Assembly: GCA_040902855.1 (NCBI GenBank)
Contig: JBBDWN010000140.1
Coordinates: 1 to 14,696, forward strand
DNA length: 14,696 nucleotides
DNA from: DATHWB01 sp040902855
GTDB lineage: Bacteria; Actinomycetota; Acidimicrobiia; Spongiisociales; ZC4RG35
Direction of reading: 5' to 3'
Shown here: positions 7,841 through 14,309 of the stretch, in pieces
Numbering within the stretch: the stretch's first letter is position 1
How the letters are laid out: every line of letters starts with the position of its first letter
Program-made: the position numbers and the translations under genes
Notes under the pieces: model-generated
Told to the model about the DNA's origin: nothing
Database searches by the model: none
Seen by the model: the letters and a program-made list of their open reading frames with translations, nothing else

Positions 7841-9330
7841 TATTCGCTCAAGTCCTCGTCATGCCGGACGTCTCATGGCTGGCGATTGCGCCCGAAATCG
7901 CGCTCGGTCTCGGTGCCGCAATCGTCCTCCTGGTCGAAGTGCAGTTCCTGCCACCGATCAAGAGGCTCGGGGGACTGGTGGCGGCGATCCTGGCTGTTGC
8001 CTTCGGCTTCAGCTTGTGGCAGTGGTTCCGAGTAGACGACCTTCTGTCGAGCACCGACAACGCCGAGTTCATCGCCGGGTTCCTGCCGTTCGGACAGATG
8101 GTCGTCCTCGACCACGCATCGGTGCTCGCCCGCCTCGCGCTGCTGTTGGTCGCCGCGCTCGGCATCGGTGCAGGCTGGCAACTCTTCGAACGCCTGGGCC
8201 GTCGCGGAGCCGAGGCTCTCGCCCTCGTGCTTCTCGCCACGTCGGGCTTCATGCTGATGGCGTCGTCGGTGCATCTGATGATGATGTTCCTCGGTCTCGA
8301 GGTCGGGTCGATCGCGCTCTACGTACTGGCGGGGATCACCCGGGGCCGGGCGACATCGGACGAAGCGGCGATCAAATATTTCCTGTTGGGCTCCGTGGCC
8401 TCGGCGATATTCGTCTACGGGGTGGCGCTGGTCTTCGCCGGAACCGGTGAACTGAGCCTGCTCGGAGCCCGCAGCTTCCTGTCCGGTACGGTCGTCACCC
8501 GGCCCGCCGTCCTCCTCATCGGCCTGGCGATGCTCGTCGTCGGCCTGGCATTCAAGATCTCTGCCGCCCCGTTCCACTCCTGGGCACCCGACGTCTACCA
8601 GGGCGCCCCGGCCGGCATCGTCGGGTACATGGCTGCCGCCGCCAAGATCGGCGGATTCGCCGCCCTCATACGCGTCCTCCACACGGGCTTTCCGTCCATG
8701 CTCGACGAGTGGGCGCCTCTGATCGCCGGGATCGCCACGCTGTCGATGGTGCTCGGCGGCATCTTCGCCCTCGTCCAGGACGACGTGCGCAGGCTCCTCG
8801 CCTATTCAGGCGTTGCCCACGCCGGATTCATACTCACGGGCATGGTGGGCGGTGGCGTCGGCGCACCCGACGTCTGGTTCTACCTGGCGGTCTACACGAT
8901 CCAATTGGTCGGCGCGTTCGGAGTCGTTTCTGTCATCGCCGGAGGGACGGCCGGACCGACGCCGATCGCTTCGTTCGCGGGACTCGGAAAACGGCAGCCG
9001 ATGCTGGCAGTCTCTTTCGCGATCTTGCTGCTCGGAATGGCGGGCATCCCGCTCACGTCCGGGTTCGTCGCCAAGTTCGGCGTCTTCCAGACTGCCTGGC
9101 AGGCCGGGTTCGAGTGGCTGGTGGTCGTTGCGGTGCTCGCATCGGTCGTCGGATTCGCCTTCTACCTGCGGGTGATCGTCGCCATGTACATGCAGGACGG
9201 GGACGGCACCTCTCCCGAGCCGGCGTCACCGAGCCGGACGGTCATCGCCCTGACGGCGACAGCGACGATCGTGCTTGGTCTGCTGCCGGCGCCGCTTCTC
9301 GACCTGGCAGCGAACGCCATCCCGCTCTAG
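7837..9330 (+). CDS. nuoN: NADH-quinone oxidoreductase subunit N
   Basis: A 497-residue antiporter-like subunit, last of the complex I genes. Key positions are kept: Glu155 in FLGLEVGSIALYVLAG; Lys240 and His247 in GLAFKISAAPFHSWAPDVYQGAP; Lys270 in AAAAKIGGFAAL; and the segment QDDVRRLLAYSGVAHAGF, where the usual Lys before Arg is Arg. Fourteen or so hydrophobic helices span the protein. The GTG start is chosen for its strong Shine-Dalgarno sequence and GTGA overlap with nuoM. The stop TAG at 9328-9330 is followed after 2 bases by the next gene's likely start, so the operon seems to continue. Confidence 0.97.
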   Translation: MIFAQVLVMPDVSWLAIAPEIALGLGAAIVLLVEVQFLPPIKRLGGLVAAILAVAFGFSLWQWFRVDDLLSSTDNAEFIAGFLPFGQMVVLDHASVLARLALLLVAALGIGAGWQLFERLGRRGAEALALVLLATSGFMLMASSVHLMMMFLGLEVGSIALYVLAGITRGRATSDEAAIKYFLLGSVASAIFVYGVALVFAGTGELSLLGARSFLSGTVVTRPAVLLIGLAMLVVGLAFKISAAPFHSWAPDVYQGAPAGIVGYMAAAAKIGGFAALIRVLHTGFPSMLDEWAPLIAGIATLSMVLGGIFALVQDDVRRLLAYSGVAHAGFILTGMVGGGVGAPDVWFYLAVYTIQLVGAFGVVSVIAGGTAGPTPIASFAGLGKRQPMLAVSFAILLLGMAGIPLTSGFVAKFGVFQTAWQAGFEWLVVVAVLASVVGFAFYLRVIVAMYMQDGDGTSPEPASPSRTVIALTATATIVLGLLPAPLLDLAANAIPL

Positions 9331-9332
9331 TG

Positions 9333-10490
9333 GTGCGCCACAACACGACCACGCGTCGGCGGATGGCCAGCGTGGCGCTGCTCGCCGGTGTCTTCGTGTC
9401 GCTCCTCCCCGTTCCGGCGTTCGCCCAACGGGTGCAAAGCAATGTCGTGCTCGTCCGCGCTGATGACGTCATCACCGAAGATCTGTATGCGGCCGGGAAC
9501 ACGATCGTCGTGTCAGGGGTCATCGAAGGAGATCTCGTCGCGGTGGCGTTCGACTCGATCCGCATCGACGGGGTGGTCGAAGGCGACGTGATCGCCATCT
9601 CCAACCGGGTCGAGATCACCGGCCGCGTCGAAGGGTCGGTGCGGGTGGTGGCGGCGTCGGTCCTTGTCGAAGGCGATGTGGGCGACGACGTCTTCGTCGG
9701 CGCTCTCACCATTGCGACGTCGGTCTCGTCGTCGGTCGGTCGCGACATCCTGGTGTGGGGACGAACCGCCGAGCTGGCAGGCGAGGTGAGCCGCGATGTG
9801 GAGGGCACCGTTCGTCGGTGGCGGATCGGGGGGACGATCGGAGGCGACATCGATGTCACCGCGGGGGAGCTCACACTCCTTCCCGGACTGGTGGTGGACG
9901 GTGATGTGCGATACACCGCCGACGCCGAGGCATCCGCGGCCGAAACGGTCTCGATCGACGGCACGTTCTCGCGGGCCGAGGCCCTCGCTCCCAACCTGCG
10001 TGTCCGCGGGATCAGGTTGCTGCTCCAGGTCGTGGGCGTCATCGCAGGGCTGGGTATCGGACTCGGGATCCTCTGGGCTGCCCCCGCCCGGTCCCTGGCA
10101 GCGGCCGGAGCCCTCGCCCGGCGGCCGCTGCAATCGCTCTCCTGGGGAGTCGGCCTGGCCTCTGTGCCTGTCGCGTTGGTGATCGTCACTATCGGAATCG
10201 TGTCGGTGACTTCGCTTTCCAGCAGCGGACCGCTGGTCCTCGTCCTGCTTCCGGTGGCGCTGGCCATCGGAGCGGTCGTCGTCGTCGTCGGTCTCCTCAC
10301 TGCACCAGTGCCGGTCGCCCTGGTCGTGGGATCGCGTGTGAGGCCCGAATGGTCCTCATACGCCCGCTATGTCCTCGGTTTCCCGGTGATCGTCGTTGCC
10401 TGGCTGCTGCCGTGGGTGGGAGGTCCGCTGGCGCTCTTGCTGGCCCTCGCCGGACTCGGCGCGTGGCTGGTGGCCGACCCCGAAGATTGA
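9333..10490 (+). CDS. Secreted/membrane protein with bactofilin-like beta-helix repeats
   Basis: A 385-residue protein, counting from GTG 9333. The N-terminus is a signal peptide: basic RHNTTTRRR, a hydrophobic core at about 12-27, and a cleavage site near PAFA-Q (residue 31). Residues about 58-215 contain a 17-18-residue repeat beginning GVIEGD, GVVEGD, GRVEGS, GDVGDD, GEVSRD, GTIGGD and VVDGD. This is the pattern of a right-handed beta-helix related to bactofilin (polymer-forming) domains. Four hydrophobic segments follow at about 226-249, 268-292, 300-333 and 345-380. If the signal peptide is cleaved, the repeat domain faces outside. ATG 9363 (residue 11) is an alternative start, but it would lose the basic n-region; neither start has a clear Shine-Dalgarno sequence. 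It sits 2 bases after nuoN. Function is unknown; a scaffold or envelope role is inference. Confidence 0.85.
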   Translation: MRHNTTTRRRMASVALLAGVFVSLLPVPAFAQRVQSNVVLVRADDVITEDLYAAGNTIVVSGVIEGDLVAVAFDSIRIDGVVEGDVIAISNRVEITGRVEGSVRVVAASVLVEGDVGDDVFVGALTIATSVSSSVGRDILVWGRTAELAGEVSRDVEGTVRRWRIGGTIGGDIDVTAGELTLLPGLVVDGDVRYTADAEASAAETVSIDGTFSRAEALAPNLRVRGIRLLLQVVGVIAGLGIGLGILWAAPARSLAAAGALARRPLQSLSWGVGLASVPVALVIVTIGIVSVTSLSSSGPLVLVLLPVALAIGAVVVVVGLLTAPVPVALVVGSRVRPEWSSYARYVLGFPVIVVAWLLPWVGGPLALLLALAGLGAWLVADPED

Positions 10491-10496
10491 TCGGCT

Positions 10497-11825
10497 TCAG
10501 GTCACCGTCAGGTCGGGACGGGCCTGGAGCAGGGCGGGAATCCCGCCGGCCGTGACAGTCACCGGCGTCCTCCCCGCTCGCTCGACGATTCCTGCTGCGA
10601 TCGCAGCTCGGAACCCGGACGCGCACACCAGCCAGACGTCGTCGGAATCCGAACCGGGGATCGCATCCCGCAGGTCCGGTACGTAGCGGTGCACCGTGCC
10701 CGCCACGTGGGCGCTGCTTCTCTCGGACGGGTCGCGAACGTCGACCACGACACCACCGGCCTCGATGGCTGCGATCGCCTCGTCGACGGAGGCAGCCTTG
10801 CCCGTCACGAGTTGCACGCCGCTCAGGTCGGTCGTCGCTCCCGCCACCCGGAATCCGATTCGTCCCAGTTCGGTGGCGGCCCAGATCGGGTCCTGCAGCG
10901 GATCGAGGACGAGATGCACCGGGTTTCCGAACGGAACCAGCCAGCCCACCCAGGGCGCGAAGGATGAACCCCACTCGACGCTCAGCGACCCGGCGATGTG
11001 GCCGGCGAGATAGCGGTCGCGGGGTCGGACATCGATCACCCATGCGGAAGTGTCGATCATCTGCGCGCCGACGACCGGAACCACGACGGTGTCGATGACT
11101 CCCGGATCCCTGCGGTTGATCGGTGCCATCGACGGGTAGTAGTCGGGGTACGGCAGCAGACCGTCCAACTCACCGGCCACGAAGGCATCGACGTCTTGAT
11201 ACTGCAGAACCGGGTTCGAACGTACCTCCGCCTCGATCGTCGACGCACCCCCGCCGGCCGACCCGGTCGACGTACAGAAGGATCCGGCGCCGTGGGTTGG
11301 GAGTACTTCGACGTCACCGGGGAGTTCGGCGAGACGTTTGACCGACAGGTACTGGAGGCGGGCGAGTGAATCGGCGAACTCGTCGCCGAGCAGGTCGGTG
11401 CGACCCGCAGAGCCGACCAGCAGCGAGCCGCCGGTGAAGACTGCGCCGGGAGTTCCGTCGATGAGGACGAGATACGACATGTGCTCGGGCGTGTGGCCGG
11501 GAGTGTGGATGGGCCTGATCGTGATGGCTCCGGCACCCTTCATCTCCTCGAGGTGAAACGCGGGGACGAACGGAAACGCCGCACCCGAGCCTGCCGGCAT
11601 CACGAGGTCGGCTCCGAGCCGTCGCGCCAGAGCCGGCGTTCCGGACAGGTAATCGTTGTGAACGTGGGTGTCGATGACGTGGGTGATCTCGACCTCCAGC
11701 CGTTCGATCGCATCGAGGAAGCGGCGAATGTCGCGCTGAGGGTCGACGACGATTCCGTGGCCCTCGTGGGCGAGCACATACGAGGTGTCGCCGAGACTGG
11801 CAGTTTTGATCGCTTCGATAGCCAT
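10497..11825 (-). CDS. Metallo-beta-lactamase fold protein with two rhodanese domains (persulfide-dioxygenase-like)
   Basis: A 442-residue protein. The MBL domain spans about 1-235, with metal-site motifs His54-x-His56-Asn-Asp58 in DTHVHNDYLSG, His111 in HTPGHTPEH and His178 in LPTHGAGSFC. A first rhodanese domain (about 250-335) contains VIDVRPRDRYLAGHIAGS but has Asp308 (LVLDPL) where the catalytic Cys should be, so it is probably inactive. A second (about 343-440) contains VVDVRDPSERSSAHVAGT and the active loop CASGFR with Cys401. This layout belongs to ETHE1/CstB-like sulfane-sulfur enzymes that oxidise persulfides or move sulfur. However, the Asp that binds iron in ETHE1 (TGD) is Gly133 here (TGGSLLVG), so dioxygenase activity is not assured. 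It follows purE by 21 bases. The ATG has no Shine-Dalgarno sequence; see the promoter entry at 11832. Confidence 0.92.
   Translation of the reverse strand: MAIEAIKTASLGDTSYVLAHEGHGIVVDPQRDIRRFLDAIERLEVEITHVIDTHVHNDYLSGTPALARRLGADLVMPAGSGAAFPFVPAFHLEEMKGAGAITIRPIHTPGHTPEHMSYLVLIDGTPGAVFTGGSLLVGSAGRTDLLGDEFADSLARLQYLSVKRLAELPGDVEVLPTHGAGSFCTSTGSAGGGASTIEAEVRSNPVLQYQDVDAFVAGELDGLLPYPDYYPSMAPINRRDPGVIDTVVVPVVGAQMIDTSAWVIDVRPRDRYLAGHIAGSLSVEWGSSFAPWVGWLVPFGNPVHLVLDPLQDPIWAATELGRIGFRVAGATTDLSGVQLVTGKAASVDEAIAAIEAGGVVVDVRDPSERSSAHVAGTVHRYVPDLRDAIPGSDSDDVWLVCASGFRAAIAAGIVERAGRTPVTVTAGGIPALLQARPDLTVT
10533..10547. terminator. GC hairpin near the convergent gene junction (weak terminator candidate)
   Basis: GGCGGG-AAT-CCCGCC forms a perfect 6-bp stem with a 3-base loop, 43 bases after the stop of the plus-strand beta-helix gene. 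The two convergent genes are only 6 bases apart, so any terminator for the nuo transcript must lie inside the opposite gene. There is no T-tract, and the bases also code for the MBL-rhodanese C-terminus, so this may be chance. Confidence 0.2.
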
Positions 11826-11831
11826 GGATCA

Positions 11832-11838
11832 GAGGCTA
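11832..11838 (-). promoter_or_regulatory. Candidate -10 box of a leaderless promoter for the MBL-rhodanese gene
   Basis: On the minus strand TAGCCT (starting at 11838) is followed by 7 bases (CTGATCC) and then ATG 11825. TANNNT at this distance puts the transcription start at or beside the start codon. No Shine-Dalgarno sequence is present in the 21-base gap after purE. Weak by itself; the same spacing recurs at purK and the hotdog gene. Confidence 0.35.
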
Positions 11839-11846
11839 CCCGGCAG

Positions 11847-12344
11847 TCAATCCGAGCGGTCCGTGCGTGCCCTCACCTTGGCATCTCCCGTGGCGGATCG
11901 GTCCTCCAGCCCTCGTCGATATTCGTCGAGCGCTGCCGTCAGCGCCGGGTCGCCGAGGGCGAGGATCCGTGCGGCCATGAGGGCTGCGTTGACCGCACCA
12001 CCGATCGCCATCGTCGCCACGGGCACGCCAGCAGGCATCTGGACGATCGAGAGCAGGGCGTCGATGCCGTCGAGGGAGGTGATCGCCACCGGAACGCCGA
12101 TGACGGGGAGGGTGGTCACCGAAGCGAGCATCCCGGGCAGGTGGGCGGCGCCCCCGGCTGCGGCGATGATCACCCGGAAACCGTTGTCCGCTGCGGTTCT
12201 GCCGAAATCGAGCATGGCCTCCGGCGTGCGGTGGGCTGACACGACCCTCGCTTCGACCGCGATGCCCAGCGAGCGCAACGTCTCGACCGCAGGCTCCATC
12301 GTCGGGAAGTCCGAGTCGCTTCCCATCACTACTGCAACCGTCAC
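11847..12344 (-). CDS. purE: N5-carboxyaminoimidazole ribonucleotide mutase
   Basis: A 165-residue class I PurE, which converts N5-CAIR to CAIR in de novo purine synthesis, using the product of the adjacent PurK. Motifs: GSDSDFPTM at residues 8-16 (phosphate-binding loop with the catalytic Ser-Asp), SAHRTPE at 36-42, AAAGGAAHLPGMLASVT at 61-77, and SLDGIDALLSIVQMPAGVPVATM at about 90-112. The C-terminal 15 residues are polar and probably disordered. The start is GTG 12344 in a GTGA overlap with the purK stop. A perfect AGGAGG (12357-12352) lies 7 bases upstream inside purK, so translation is coupled to purK. Confidence 0.97.
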   Translation of the reverse strand: MTVAVVMGSDSDFPTMEPAVETLRSLGIAVEARVVSAHRTPEAMLDFGRTAADNGFRVIIAAAGGAAHLPGMLASVTTLPVIGVPVAITSLDGIDALLSIVQMPAGVPVATMAIGGAVNAALMAARILALGDPALTAALDEYRRGLEDRSATGDAKVRARTDRSD

Positions 12345-13480
12345 CGGGGAACCTCCTGGCCGCCGAGCGCTTCGACCACGAGTGCGGCCCGATGCACCGC
12401 GCGGTCCATGTCATCATCGCAGACAGTCACATGGCCGAGCTTCCGATCCTTCCGGGGTGCCTTCCCGTAGAGGTGAACGTGGGCGGCGGCGTCGATCGCC
12501 AGTGCCGATCCCAGGCGGGATGCGGGGTCGGTATCGGCGTCGATGCCGATGACGTTGGCGGTGACAGCGGGGGAGTGAAGCGCGGGATCGCCCAGCGGCA
12601 GGCCGGCGACGCCCCGCAGGTGATTGGCGAACTGGGAGGTCACGGCGGCGTCCAAGGTGTGATGGCCGGTGTTGTGGGGGCGGGCGGCGAGTTCGTTGAC
12701 GACCAGGCCGTCGCGAGTCAGGAACAACTCCACCGCGAGCACTCCGGCGGCGTCGACGGCTTCGGCCGCACGATGGGCAAGACGCGCCGCCGACTGACTG
12801 ACGGCCTCAGGGAGTCGGGCGGGTGCGTCCACCCGACGGCACTGGCCGTCGACCTGGATCGTCGACACCGGGTCGTAGGTGACGGAGCCTTCCGTACCTC
12901 CTCGGACCACGATCACCGCCAGTTCGGCGAGCAAGTCCAGCTGGGGTTCGACCAGTACGTCGGTTTTGGGCGTGGCGTTCACGATCCGGGCGGCCTCGGA
13001 CGGGTCGTCGACGAAGAACGTCCCTCTCCCGTCGTATCCGCCATGCGCCAGCTTGAGGACCTGTGGGCCGTCATCTGAGACGATCTGGGCGGCCTCATCT
13101 GGGTCTCTGGTGAGTCGGGACGGCGGTGTCGGGATCCCGGCAGCAGCGAGAGTCGCCCGCATCCGGCCCTTGTGCGACACGGTGGCGAACGTGGCGGCGC
13201 TCGGCCGCAGGAGCCTCCCCTCTGCTTCGAGGGTGTCGAGGGCGGCGAGGTCGACGACCTCGTGATCGAAGGTGATCACGTCGCACGTGTGAGCGAACCG
13301 GCGAAGGTCGTCGGCGGAGTCGGGAGAGCCGATGGTGAACCGGGGACTGACTTGTGCCGCGGGGTCGTCGGGGCTCGTCACCATGAATCTGAGATCCAGT
13401 CCGAGGGGTATGGCCTCCTGGGCCATCATCCGGGCGAGCTGACCTCCCCCAACCACCCCCACGACCATTCCTTGCGTCAT
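12341..13480 (-). CDS. purK: 5-(carboxyamino)imidazole ribonucleotide synthase
   Basis: A 379-residue ATP-grasp enzyme that makes N5-CAIR from AIR, bicarbonate and ATP. VGVVGGGQLARMMAQEA forms the N-terminal nucleotide-like fold. VITFDHEVVDL is the family's T-x-E/D-x-E segment. VLKLAHGGYDGRGTFFV carries the ATP-binding Lys and Gly-rich loop. VELFLTRDGLVVNELAARPHN followed by TGHHTLDAAVTSQFANHLRG holds the Mg-binding Glu and Asn and the conserved SQF-HLR block. The start is taken as ATG 13480; ATG 13468 (residue 5) is also possible. No Shine-Dalgarno sequence is seen, but TACCAT lies 7 bases upstream. It is the first gene of purK-purE, and a palindrome lies 37 bases before the start. Confidence 0.96.
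   Translation of the reverse strand: MTQGMVVGVVGGGQLARMMAQEAIPLGLDLRFMVTSPDDPAAQVSPRFTIGSPDSADDLRRFAHTCDVITFDHEVVDLAALDTLEAEGRLLRPSAATFATVSHKGRMRATLAAAGIPTPPSRLTRDPDEAAQIVSDDGPQVLKLAHGGYDGRGTFFVDDPSEAARIVNATPKTDVLVEPQLDLLAELAVIVVRGGTEGSVTYDPVSTIQVDGQCRRVDAPARLPEAVSQSAARLAHRAAEAVDAAGVLAVELFLTRDGLVVNELAARPHNTGHHTLDAAVTSQFANHLRGVAGLPLGDPALHSPAVTANVIGIDADTDPASRLGSALAIDAAAHVHLYGKAPRKDRKLGHVTVCDDDMDRAVHRAALVVEALGGQEVPR
12345..12357 (-). promoter_or_regulatory. Shine-Dalgarno AGGAGG for purE, inside purK
   Basis: AGGAGG reads on the minus strand from 12357 to 12352, 7 bases before the GTG start of purE. It is one of the strongest ribosome sites in the window. It confirms the GTG start and contrasts with purK, which has none. 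Confidence 0.8.
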
Positions 13481-13487
13481 CCCGGAG

Positions 13488-13493
13488 ATGGTA
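13488..13493 (-). promoter_or_regulatory. Candidate -10 box of a leaderless purK promoter
   Basis: TACCAT on the minus strand (13493 to 13488) matches TATAAT at 4 of 6 positions and is followed by CTCCGGG and ATG 13480. The 7-base distance puts the transcript start at the start codon, which would explain the missing Shine-Dalgarno sequence. No convincing -35 hexamer is seen 16-18 bases upstream; the palindrome at 13517-13534 lies just beyond that position. Confidence 0.45.
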
Positions 13494-13516
13494 GGACCCG
13501 CTTTTTAGCGAACCAG

Positions 13517-13534
13517 CGCTTCACAAATGAAGCG
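13517..13534. promoter_or_regulatory. Perfect 18-bp palindrome upstream of purK (candidate operator or hairpin)
   Basis: CGCTTCA-CAAA-TGAAGCG: a 7-bp perfect inverted repeat with a 4-base spacer. It occupies -37 to -54 from the A of the purK ATG and lies 24-41 bases past the stop of the upstream hotdog gene. It could be a regulator site, or a terminator stem for the hotdog transcript, though no T-tract follows on either strand. It shares the pattern CGCNTCA-N4-TGANGCG with the element at 14284-14301. The rest of the 77-base gap also holds a short CGCT-TTTT-AGCG hairpin at 13499-13510. Confidence 0.6.
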
Positions 13535-13557
13535 TTTGGAGGGGTAAAACGGGCAGC

Positions 13558-14247
13558 TCACCCGATGGCGACCCAGATGGATTCAGCTGCAGCCATCAGG
13601 CTGCCGTCTTCCCGGTAGATGGCGGAGCGCGCAGATCTGGTACGCCCCGTCCAGTCGCCCGCGGAGGCGACGGCGATAAGTGGCTCACCAGGCCGCGGCA
13701 GGTCGGTGATCGTCACTCGGAGTCCTCCGGTCACGGCGGGTCGGCTGTTCGGTCCTAGCGATACTCGCCATCCGGCGGCGCAATCGATCGGGGCCCACAC
13801 GAATCTCGGTTCGACAACCCCGTTCAGGGCCATCCACTCGGGATAGGTGAAGGGTGAGGCGGCCAGATCCGAGCCATCGATCAGTCCCGCGTGCACCTTG
13901 AGCGAGTGCGACGAGTCGCCACAGGAAAAGCAGGTGCGGATGTTCTGGGCGAAGGCTTGGTCCTCGGCCCACCGCCGGCCCTCTTTGGCGTCCTGCATCG
14001 TGACGGGGGGTGGCGCAGCTGGGAGGTGGTCGTCGGCGACTGACGCCTCGAGGATCGTGGTGTCACCGTGCGTCAGAACATGGCCGTCCCCGTTGTCCTC
14101 GAGATCGAGAGGGGTGTCGAGCGGGCAAGGCCGTCGGAAGCGGACGGCAATGTCGGCTTCGAGGGTCTGTGCCACCAGGCCCGCCAGATGGCCTCCCTGC
14201 GCCATGCCTTCAATGCCCTCGAACCGGCGCGGAATGGTGATCTGCAC
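13558..14247 (-). CDS. Double-hotdog-fold (thioesterase-like) protein with CxxC motif
   Basis: A 229-residue protein resembling a family of actinobacterial conserved hypothetical proteins with a hotdog fold. The first half (to about 90) reads as one hotdog domain: the stretch GGHLAGLVAQTLEADIAVRF, then RRPCPLDTPLDLE. The second half (about 105-229) contains the conserved CFSCG (Cys106, Cys109), WAPIDCAAGW (151-160), a GRLTV-like strand GGLRVTI, and a closing strand AAAESIWVAIG. Hotdog folds of this type act on acyl-CoA thioesters, but no substrate or catalytic residue can be assigned here. The paired Cys may bind metal or be structural. The GTG 14247 start is the only option, because an in-frame TAA lies 4 codons upstream. 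There is no Shine-Dalgarno sequence. Confidence 0.85.
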   Translation of the reverse strand: MQITIPRRFEGIEGMAQGGHLAGLVAQTLEADIAVRFRRPCPLDTPLDLEDNGDGHVLTHGDTTILEASVADDHLPAAPPPVTMQDAKEGRRWAEDQAFAQNIRTCFSCGDSSHSLKVHAGLIDGSDLAASPFTYPEWMALNGVVEPRFVWAPIDCAAGWRVSLGPNSRPAVTGGLRVTITDLPRPGEPLIAVASAGDWTGRTRSARSAIYREDGSLMAAAESIWVAIG

Positions 14248-14253
14248 TCGGTC

Positions 14254-14259
14254 AGATTA
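14254..14259 (-). promoter_or_regulatory. Candidate -10 box of a leaderless promoter for the hotdog gene
   Basis: TAATCT (14259 to 14254 on the minus strand) is followed by GACCGA and GTG 14247, a 6-base distance that would start the RNA at the GTG. The hexamer is identical to the proposed -10 of nuoH at 1808-1813. No good -35 is seen at 16-18 bases. Confidence 0.45.
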
Positions 14260-14283
14260 GAGACCGGGTTCTGGTCGGCAGAT

Positions 14284-14301
14284 CGCGTCATCCATGACGC
14301 G
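14284..14301. promoter_or_regulatory. Perfect 18-bp palindrome upstream of the hotdog gene (candidate operator or hairpin)
   Basis: CGCGTCA-TCCA-TGACGCG: a 7-bp perfect inverted repeat with a 4-base spacer, at -37 to -54 from the hotdog GTG and 9 bases past the thioredoxin-like stop codon. It has the same architecture, half-site pattern and distance to the start codon as the palindrome before purK. It could be an activator or repressor site, or a T-less terminator of the thioredoxin transcript. Confidence 0.6.
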
Positions 14302-14309
14302 CTCATACG

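Noticed and set aside
8709..9332. Upstream extension of the beta-helix gene frame into nuoN
   Set aside because: The extension is the shadow frame of nuoN; a signal peptide starts cleanly at GTG 9333 just after the nuoN stop.
11836..12417. Minus-strand frame of 193 codons overlapping purE
   Set aside because: Out-of-frame shadow of purE and the purK end, Arg/Gly-rich with no domain.
12341..13480. purK placed before purE as an unusual gene order
   Set aside because: From memory this order is common in actinobacteria, so it is not notable.
13499..13510. Short hairpin CGCT-TTTT-AGCG before purK
   Set aside because: Only a 4-bp stem, no T-tract after it on either strand, and it overlaps the expected promoter spacer; not enough to call a terminator.
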